From: JBFHDX01 sp041584475
Lineage (GTDB): Bacteria; Pseudomonadota; Alphaproteobacteria; UBA8366; JADFVY01
Assembly (NCBI GenBank): GCA_041584475.1
Contig: JBFHDX010000004.1
Location: 1 to 64,000 of the forward strand
Length of the DNA: 64,000 nucleotides
Direction: 5' to 3'
Of this stretch, positions 26,621-33,063 are shown one piece after another; the first letter of the stretch is position 1; the number at the start of each line of letters is the position of its first letter. The translations under genes and the position numbers were made by a program. The notes under the pieces were generated by a model, which saw only the letters and a list, made by a program, of their open reading frames with translations, had not been told where the DNA came from and made no database searches.

Positions 26621-27480
26621 CTGCGCGGTCCCGCGATCGTCTCGAACCCAGAGATCCAGTGACCCGCGGGATGATCCGAGACCACCGCAACGAGACGCGA
26701 CAGGAAGCGCCAGCACGCCGCATCGTGGTCTCGATGGTGGGTCAGCAGGCCGGTCGGCTCGTCGCCGTCCGCCGCGCCGGTGCGGCGCGCCGCGAGGTGG
26801 GAAATCGCCAAGCGGAGAACCGCGGCTTCGCCCACGAAGCGCCGCGTCCCGCGCCAGTCGATGATGTCCACATGGGTGTTGACGACGGCCGCACCGCTGC
26901 CGTGCCGGCGTGCGCCGTACGCCGATAGGCCGACGAGTCCGGCCTCGCCGAGGCGGTCGGCGAGGGCAGGGGCGACGCGGTTCCACGGTGGCACGAGGAT
27001 CGGCCGAAACCGCTCGCCAAAAAGGGATCGCAGGCGCCGCCGGCCGTGCGTCAATTCGTCGAGCATCACCGGCTGCGGCCGGTGCAGGCCGAACTCCGCT
27101 TTCTTCTCGGTGGCCGGCGCATGATTGATGTGCGCAAAGCCGTGCTGGAGGATCGATAGCTGGCCGCCGCGGGCAGCGATTTCGTCGACGGTTTCGGCGA
27201 GCTCGTCGCGAGCGGCGGCGGGGATAACCGCGAGCGCCAGTGGCGTCGTTCCCGCGACATTGAAGAGTCTCGACAACTTCCTGCCGGGCCGCGTCGCGTC
27301 GTCGTCGCGCCACCAGAACGTCGCCCGCCGACCGCAGACACCCCAAGCGTCGAGTTCGGCCGTCAAGGCCGCCCAGGTCCCCGCCGCCGGGGCCACGGCG
27401 ACCGCTGCGTCCACCCCGGTCATCTCCTCTGCCAGCGCCCTGCCCGCCATGCCGCGAGTATAGGCACAGTTGGGCGGCAT
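26617..27480 (-). CDS. polysaccharide deacetylase-like protein
   Basis: A 287-aa NodB-fold protein without a clear signal peptide. It has the metal/catalytic block FWWRDDDATRPG, the histidine motif SILQHGFAHINHAP, then FRPILVPPWNRVAP and GLLTHHRDHDAACWRFL. These resemble the WalW-type polysaccharide deacetylase family found next to glycosyltransferases. It could remove N-acetyl groups from a sugar intermediate in the cytoplasm. Start ATG at 27480 follows GAGGG with 11-nt spacing. The ATG at 27450 has no ribosome-binding site. Confidence 0.8.
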   Translation of the reverse strand: MPPNCAYTRGMAGRALAEEMTGVDAAVAVAPAAGTWAALTAELDAWGVCGRRATFWWRDDDATRPGRKLSRLFNVAGTTPLALAVIPAAARDELAETVDEIAARGGQLSILQHGFAHINHAPATEKKAEFGLHRPQPVMLDELTHGRRRLRSLFGERFRPILVPPWNRVAPALADRLGEAGLVGLSAYGARRHGSGAAVVNTHVDIIDWRGTRRFVGEAAVLRLAISHLAARRTGAADGDEPTGLLTHHRDHDAACWRFLSRLVAVVSDHPAGHWISGFETIAGPRR

Positions 27481-27493
27481 CGCATAGTCACCC

Positions 27494-28639
27494 TCAACCG
27501 CGCGGTGCGTCCATCAATTCCACGATGGTACGGGCGGTTCCGCCGGCGCCGTCGAGATTGACCGTTGTCGGGGCCGGCGCCGGCATGGCGGCGGCGGCGT
27601 CGATCTCGGCGGCCAGGCCGGCCGCCGTCAACGCGTCCTCAGCGAGGGTCCGCACCCGTCCGTGGTCGGCGAGCAATTGCGCACGTAGACCCTGCTCCGT
27701 CTCCTTTCGCTCGCTGAAGGGCACGAGCACGGCCCGCACACCGGTGACCAGGATGTCCATCACCGTGTTGTACCCGGCCTGGCTCACGGAGACGTCCGCG
27801 CCGGCGAGCAGCTCCCGGTAATCCGTCCGCAGCGTATCGATCGTCACACCCGGCGGCGGCGACAGCGCTTCCCGCTCTGCGGCGGGCAGGTTCGGCCCGG
27901 TAACGAGGCGCCATGGCGCCTCGCCGAGGCGACTGAGCGAACGCGCCTCGAGCGCCGTTCGCAGCAGCCGCCCGCCGACCGCGCCACCGCCGGCGGCGAC
28001 GACCACGGCGCTGCGGTCGCGTTCCGATAGCGTGCGTTCGGGTCGCGGCGGGGCAACGTATCCGGTATAGCGGATCCGGTCGCGAATCCTGTCGGCCGCC
28101 GCGAACGTGGCGTCGAAGGGGACCAGTGTCGGATCGCCATGCACCAGAACGGCTTCGAAATACCGGCGGATCGTCCCGACCACCGCGTTGAGACGGTTCG
28201 CATCGTGCTTCGGCACCAGGATGTCGCGAACCGAAACGGCGGCCCGCACCTTGGCGTCGCGCGCGGCCTCGAGCAGCGGAAGCAGCTCGAACCGAAATTG
28301 CCAGCGCCCGAACGGAAAGGTCTCGACAAGGATGAAATCGGGCCGCTCGTCCGCGAATGCCTGGAGCAATGCGCGTCGGCGGCGGTCGCGCCAGCCGTCG
28401 TCGATGTCCCGCCCGTCGGCGTCGATGAGCCGCGCGAAACTGGCGTCGGCGGCCCGCACCGGCGGCAGCTGCACGCGACGCGCGTTCCCCAGATCCGCGA
28501 TTTCGCCCGTTTCGCCTCCCGAGACGCAGGTGACATCCAGGCCGTGCCACTGCAATGCCCGGATTATGGCCGCGGCCCGTATCTGGTGACCGATGCCCAG
28601 CAGGTGCTGCACGTAGACGAAGACACGGCGCCCGGTCAT
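27494..28639 (-). CDS. glycosyltransferase, MurG/GT28-like
   Basis: A 381-aa GT-B-fold protein. The N-terminus VFVYVQHLLGIGHQIRAAAIIRALQ has the glycine/histidine loop of MurG-like enzymes. The C-terminal half has VVAAGGGAVGGRLL and the UDP-sugar-binding region DVSVSQAGYNTVMDILVTGVRAVLVPF. It is similar in organisation to the gene at 31625. Expected to transfer a sugar nucleotide-derived residue on the cytoplasmic face. The acceptor is unknown. Start ATG at 28639 overlaps the phosphatase stop by 4 nt. Confidence 0.82.
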   Translation of the reverse strand: MTGRRVFVYVQHLLGIGHQIRAAAIIRALQWHGLDVTCVSGGETGEIADLGNARRVQLPPVRAADASFARLIDADGRDIDDGWRDRRRRALLQAFADERPDFILVETFPFGRWQFRFELLPLLEAARDAKVRAAVSVRDILVPKHDANRLNAVVGTIRRYFEAVLVHGDPTLVPFDATFAAADRIRDRIRYTGYVAPPRPERTLSERDRSAVVVAAGGGAVGGRLLRTALEARSLSRLGEAPWRLVTGPNLPAAEREALSPPPGVTIDTLRTDYRELLAGADVSVSQAGYNTVMDILVTGVRAVLVPFSERKETEQGLRAQLLADHGRVRTLAEDALTAAGLAAEIDAAAAMPAPAPTTVNLDGAGGTARTIVELMDAPRG

Positions 28640-29232
28640 CGCTTCGTCGCCGACAGGGGGATGTTGAGCTCGACGACCGCCGGCGTGCCGTCGCCGGCGA
28701 TCGCGAACACATGGGCACAGGCCTCGCGGAGCTTGGCCGGCGGTTTGCCGGTCATGTCCCAACCGACCGCGAGGGCGTAAATGGCGCGGATCACGCCTCT
28801 GTGCGTCACCGCCAGCGTCGGTCTGCCCGCGGCCGCGACCTCGGCAAGGAATGGCCTGACGCGAGACTGCACGTCGCGCGGGCTCTCCCCGCCCGGCGCG
28901 CGAAAATCCAGGCCCCTCGCCTCCCACGCCGCCATGAGGTCGCCCAGCTGCGAGCGCAGCGCCTCGAGCGTCCTGCCTTCCCAGTCTGCCCAATCCATCT
29001 CGACGAGCCGGTCGTCGCCGCAAACCGGGCCACCGCGCAGAATCTCGGCGGTCTCCCGGGTTCGTGTCAGCGGGCTGCAGACCCACGCGAACCCGCGCAG
29101 CCGAGGCGGAACGATCCAGCGCTCGACCTCCCGGCGTCCCGCCACACTCAGCGAGACATCCGTGCGACCCTGAACGCGTCCGACCGCATTCCACTCGGTC
29201 GGGCCGTGCCGGATTACGGCCAGTTCGGTCAA
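28636..29232 (-). CDS. histidine phosphatase family protein
   Basis: A 198-aa branched-chain phosphoglycerate-mutase-like phosphatase. The phosphohistidine motif VIRHGPTEWN is at residues 6-15, the arginine-bearing VCSPLTRTRETAEIL follows, and the second histidine is in LAVTHRGVIRAIY. In a glycan operon such an enzyme may dephosphorylate a sugar-phosphate intermediate (compare GmhB- and alpha-ribazole-phosphatase-like members), but the substrate is not determined. Translation starts at a TTG overlapping the upstream stop as TTGA. No ATG lies near the N-terminus. Confidence 0.85.
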   Translation of the reverse strand: MTELAVIRHGPTEWNAVGRVQGRTDVSLSVAGRREVERWIVPPRLRGFAWVCSPLTRTRETAEILRGGPVCGDDRLVEMDWADWEGRTLEALRSQLGDLMAAWEARGLDFRAPGGESPRDVQSRVRPFLAEVAAAGRPTLAVTHRGVIRAIYALAVGWDMTGKPPAKLREACAHVFAIAGDGTPAVVELNIPLSATKR

Positions 29233-30377
29233 CGCACGCTCCCCGGCACGGCCGGACGCGCCGCTTCGCGTATGATCGCGTCCAGCCGCCGTGCCGCCGA
29301 GGGCAGGTCGTGCTCGCTTTCGACCCGTCGGACCGCGGCGTCGGACATCGCTTTGCGGAGGCGCGGGTCGGCCAGCAATCCCGCGATCGCAGCCGAAAAC
29401 GCGCCGGCCTCGGCGGACCGGACGATGTAGGCGGTGTCACCGCCTGCGACAAGCTCGCGAACGCCGGGACGATCCCCGACGACGAGCGGCAGGCCCGCCG
29501 CCTGCGCTTCGAGCAGCGCCATTCCGTAGGCCTCGTTCACGGCGGGCCAGACACCGAGATCCGCCGCCGCGTGCAGCGCGTCGACGTCGTCCTGCTCCAG
29601 GATCCCCAGGAACCGCACCCGTTCGTCGAAGTCCAGCGCCGCCGTCACCTCGCGCCGTGCGTCTCCGCCCCCGGCGACGAGCAGTACCCATGCGCGATCG
29701 GCAAGACCGTGCAGCGCCCGCGCAAGCAGGCGATAGGAGGCGAGCTTGTCGCCGGGGCGCATCATCGCGGTCACGGCGATCCAGGGTACCGCGGGATCGA
29801 TCGAGAGGCGCCGCGCGAGCCGCCGGCGGTGGCGTGCCCGCTCGGCGCGGGCGCGTCGCGGCGGACCCGCATCGAGAAACGGCCGCATCATCGTCAGGCG
29901 GCTGTCGTCCGCGAGTAACGGCCGGATGCACGCCGCGTCGTCGGGATTGAGGCAGATCACCTGGTCCGCACGCCGCAAGGCGCGCGCTACCGCCTCGTGT
30001 CCCGACGCCCAGTTTCCGCCGGCCCGTTTGGGTGCATAGCTCGCCTCGGCGACGAGGTAGGGTACGCCCAGGCGATCGGCGACGACCGGCCCGAGCCAGT
30101 CCGGCGCGCGGTGATAGAGGTGGTAGGTGAACCACAGATCGGGCGGCACCCGTTTCGCCTGCCGCAGGTAACGTTCGGCGAGGCGTCCCGCCAGCGCCTG
30201 CAGGCGGTGCTGGCGATGCCGGTCGCCGGCGATGTCGAGGCTTCGAAACGTCGACGCCAGCTCCACGTCATGACCGGCCAGTCGCAGGGCGTCGACGAAC
30301 AGGCGCGCCATGCGGCGGTCGCCGGACGGCACTGGGTGGTAAGGCGATTTCAGGGGCGCGTAGTACGCTACTCGCAT
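29229..30377 (-). CDS. glycosyltransferase family 4 (GT4)
   Basis: A 382-aa GT-B enzyme. N-terminal MRVAYYAPLKSPYHPVPSGDRRMARLFVDAL binds the acceptor. The C-terminal domain has WIAVTAMMRPGDKLASYRLLARAL, RVRFLGILEQDDVDALHAAADLGVWPAVNEAYGMALLEAQAAGLPLVVGDRPGVRELV (split here only by my reading), i.e. the E-x7-E type donor-binding motif. Overlaps the upstream GT4 gene by 9 nt and the phosphatase gene by 4 nt. Product unknown. Confidence 0.85.
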   Translation of the reverse strand: MRVAYYAPLKSPYHPVPSGDRRMARLFVDALRLAGHDVELASTFRSLDIAGDRHRQHRLQALAGRLAERYLRQAKRVPPDLWFTYHLYHRAPDWLGPVVADRLGVPYLVAEASYAPKRAGGNWASGHEAVARALRRADQVICLNPDDAACIRPLLADDSRLTMMRPFLDAGPPRRARAERARHRRRLARRLSIDPAVPWIAVTAMMRPGDKLASYRLLARALHGLADRAWVLLVAGGGDARREVTAALDFDERVRFLGILEQDDVDALHAAADLGVWPAVNEAYGMALLEAQAAGLPLVVGDRPGVRELVAGGDTAYIVRSAEAGAFSAAIAGLLADPRLRKAMSDAAVRRVESEHDLPSAARRLDAIIREAARPAVPGSVR

Positions 30378-31621
30378 GCCGCGATCCGGCCTGCCTCCGA
30401 CGCCACGCCAAAGCGGGCGGCGATCCCCTCGACGTTGACCGCCAGCGAGAACCGTTCGCGTACGCGCGCGGCCCCCGCGCCTCCGAGGCGTTGCCGCAAG
30501 GCCGGATCGAGGATCAGCCGGGTCAGCGCGCGAGCCAGCGACCCCGGGTCGCCGGGCTCGCACAGCATGCCGGTCCGCCGGTCGGTAATCAGTTCGGGGA
30601 CCGCCGACACCGAGGTCGCGACGACGGCGACCCCCTGGCTCTGCGCCTCCATCAGGACGTTCGGCAGGCCGTCGCGGTCTCCATCCGGCGCGATCTTGCT
30701 GGCGAGCGCAAAGATGTCGGCGCGACGCAGCTCGCCGAGGACGGTCTCCTGCGATTGAGGGCCGAGCCACGTCACCCTCTCGGCGATGCCCAGCCGCGCT
30801 GCAAGCTGCTGCAGCTCGCGCATCCGGATGCCGCCACCGATATGTCGGAACCGCCAAGCCAGGCCAGGGGCAAGGCTCGCAAGCGCGCGCAAGAGATCGG
30901 GATATCCCTTCTTGTCGACCGCACGACCGACCGAGAGGATGACCACCGGGTCCGCCGGGTCGCCGCCGTCGCGCGGCGGACGATCGCTGCCGGGCGGCGG
31001 AAAGCGGTCGAGATCGACACCGTGGTAGACCAGACCGACCGTTTCGGGTGCCGGCGCGAGGCCGCGCAGCCGCTCGAGTCCCGCGGCCGTACAGGTCACC
31101 GCCCACGCGACGTCCGCGAGCTTGTCCCTGATCTCCCAGTCCGGCGACGTCCAGATGTCTTTCGCATGTGCCGCGACACTCCACGGCAGGTCGCGCATCA
31201 ACGCTGCGTAACGTGCCACCGAGGCGGGCGTGTGGATGAAATGCGCGTGCAGATGGCGGACATCATCCTCCAGTTCCAGCGCGAGCACGCAAGCCTGCCC
31301 GAACCGTCGGACGCGATTGCGCGTCGGGTCCCGTCGCAGGTCGCGAAGCCATGCGGATCGCGCCGCGGCGAAGCCGGGCCGCCGCCGGGCCGCCGCCACG
31401 GCGCCAAGGACGCGCAGCGGCTCCCGATGCAGGTACTCCGGCAGGTATCGGACAGGGGCGCCGATCTCCCGATGCACGCGGTGCGTCCGGGCGTCGGTCG
31501 GTCGGCGCAGCGAGATCAGCCGAAGCTCGAGGCCGCGACGTTCGAGCTCGAGGATTTCCTGTGCGATGAAGCTCTCTGACAGGCGCGGGTACCCCTTGAG
31601 GATGACGGCAACCGCCGACAC
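30368..31621 (-). CDS. glycosyltransferase family 4 (GT4), WcaL/AmsK-like
   Basis: A 417-aa GT4 enzyme. It opens with VILKGYPRLSESFIAQEI, typical of exopolysaccharide glycosyltransferases of the WcaL type, and continues with HLHAHFIHTPASVARYAAL, ILSVGRAVDKKGYPDLLRAL, and the donor motif NVLMEAQSQGVAVVATSVSA before PELI. Start GTG at 31621, three nt after the stop of the gene upstream, indicates tight coupling. The sequence suggests extracellular polysaccharide rather than lipid A or core synthesis. Confidence 0.86.
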   Translation of the reverse strand: MSAVAVILKGYPRLSESFIAQEILELERRGLELRLISLRRPTDARTHRVHREIGAPVRYLPEYLHREPLRVLGAVAAARRRPGFAAARSAWLRDLRRDPTRNRVRRFGQACVLALELEDDVRHLHAHFIHTPASVARYAALMRDLPWSVAAHAKDIWTSPDWEIRDKLADVAWAVTCTAAGLERLRGLAPAPETVGLVYHGVDLDRFPPPGSDRPPRDGGDPADPVVILSVGRAVDKKGYPDLLRALASLAPGLAWRFRHIGGGIRMRELQQLAARLGIAERVTWLGPQSQETVLGELRRADIFALASKIAPDGDRDGLPNVLMEAQSQGVAVVATSVSAVPELITDRRTGMLCEPGDPGSLARALTRLILDPALRQRLGGAGAARVRERFSLAVNVEGIAARFGVASEAGRIAACE

Positions 31622-31624
31622 CGC

Positions 31625-32869
31625 CTACTGCTCCGCGCCGGCGACCGCCAGTCGCTGTTCGGTCCGTGCCGCGTCGGGCCGGCGCGCGCGCTCCTGCAGG
31701 AGCCAGTCCGCCAGCCGATTCACCGTATCGAGCCCGTCCAGCATGCCGCGCGGCATGGCGTGCGACGGCCGCGATTGGCTGGCAATTCCGCGCAAGGCGT
31801 CGATCATTTCCGCGGGTCGACGCACGCCGTCGTTCGCGAGCATGCGCACGAGGCCGAGATCCTGGGCGCGGCTGGCGCGGATGTACTGCTCCATGCGCGG
31901 AACCGTTCGCGGCACGATGAGCGCCGGCTTGTCGAACGAGAGGATCTCGCAGAACGTATTGTAACCGCCCATCGCGACGACTCCGACGGCCCTGTCGAGC
32001 AGGCTCTCCATATGGGCGTCGAACGTGATCGCCTCGACGTCGGGGAGGCGGTCGCAGCGGGCGAGGAACTCCGCCTGATCATCCGATGCCATGAACGGCC
32101 CGAGGACGATGAGGGCGGGAAAGGGAAGGTCGGTCGCCGACTCGTAGGCCCGCAGGACCCAATCCACCATCTCCTGGCCGTCGCCGCCACCACCGGGTGT
32201 GACCAGGACGTAAGGTGGCGCGATCTTGGACAGCGGCGAATGGGCCGTCGATCCGCTCGGAAGATCGCGGCGCAGATAACCCGTGAAGCGGATCTTCTCC
32301 CGAATCGATCGCGGAATGCCTATGCCCGCGAGCGGATCGCAGATATCCGGCATGCCGTAGACCCAGATTTCGTCGTAGTAATCGCGCAGGGCCGGTGCCG
32401 CCTGCTTGCGGTTCCATTCCGAACGCAGGGTCACCGGATCATCGAGGATATCGCGGAGGCCGAGCACGAGGGGGATTCCCCTGCGTTTCAACAGCTTGAG
32501 CGTCTCCGAGACCTCGCCCCGCAGCCCCAGCGGTTCCTTGTCGACGATAAACAGGTCGGGGTCGAACGCCGCCGCGGTGTGCTGCACGATCGACGCCCGT
32601 ATCGCCAGGGTCTCCTCGATGTCGATATGGAGGGAAAGCGGCGTGTAGTCGCCGTTGCGCAACTTGATGACCCCCGGCACACGCACGAAGTCGACGCGTG
32701 CACGGAAATCGAAATTTCCGATTATCGGTGAACCCGAAAGGATGAGAACCGAGAGATTCCGTCCATTGCCGACGAGCGAATGCGCGATCGCCCGACAGCG
32801 CCGCAAATGTCCCAAGCCGAACGTGTCATGGCTATAGATCAGGACACGGGCATCCCCGTCTCTGCCCAT
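31625..32869 (-). CDS. MurG/GT28-like glycosyltransferase, first gene of the glycan operon
   Basis: A 414-aa GT-B-fold protein. N-terminal VLIYSHDTFGLGHLRRCRAI has the GLGH loop. The C-terminal half has PPYVLVTPGGGGDGQEMVDW and VAMGGYNTFCEILSFDKPALIVPRTVPRMEQYIRA (one motif). It resembles the gene at 27494, so the operon carries two enzymes of this type. Start ATG at 32869 has GGGAG 10 nt upstream. The promoter should lie in the 194-bp divergent gap at 32870-33063. Confidence 0.84.
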   Translation of the reverse strand: MGRDGDARVLIYSHDTFGLGHLRRCRAIAHSLVGNGRNLSVLILSGSPIIGNFDFRARVDFVRVPGVIKLRNGDYTPLSLHIDIEETLAIRASIVQHTAAAFDPDLFIVDKEPLGLRGEVSETLKLLKRRGIPLVLGLRDILDDPVTLRSEWNRKQAAPALRDYYDEIWVYGMPDICDPLAGIGIPRSIREKIRFTGYLRRDLPSGSTAHSPLSKIAPPYVLVTPGGGGDGQEMVDWVLRAYESATDLPFPALIVLGPFMASDDQAEFLARCDRLPDVEAITFDAHMESLLDRAVGVVAMGGYNTFCEILSFDKPALIVPRTVPRMEQYIRASRAQDLGLVRMLANDGVRRPAEMIDALRGIASQSRPSHAMPRGMLDGLDTVNRLADWLLQERARRPDAARTEQRLAVAGAEQ

Positions 32870-33063
32870 GGCAACATTGCTCCCTGCCGTGCCGACCCGG
32901 TAGCTTCGCCTTCTCGTAACGGCGACCGACTATGGCACGGCCAGCGTTCGCCCGGAAGCACCCTTGTTCAATTTTTCGCCAAGTAAGCTTTTTGACGGCC
33001 CCGGAAGCTGGGATAAGCTCGGCGCAACGGGCGGCGTAGCGGAGAGCGGGATCTCGGCGACGG
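32870..33063. other. 194-bp divergent control region of the glycan operon and the ABC-like operon
   Basis: The region separates the starts of two oppositely oriented operons. It contains AT-rich patches around 32960-32995 and a good + strand promoter candidate (TTGACG at 32992). On the minus strand a TTGAAC at about 32965-32970 has no good -10. No gene fits in it. Confidence 0.5.
32992..33019 (+). promoter_or_regulatory. promoter candidate for the 33064 operon (TTGACG / TAAGCT)
   Basis: TTGACG at 32992-32997 and TAAGCT at 33014-33019 with 16-bp spacing would start transcription about 38 nt before the gene at 33064. Confidence 0.4.
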
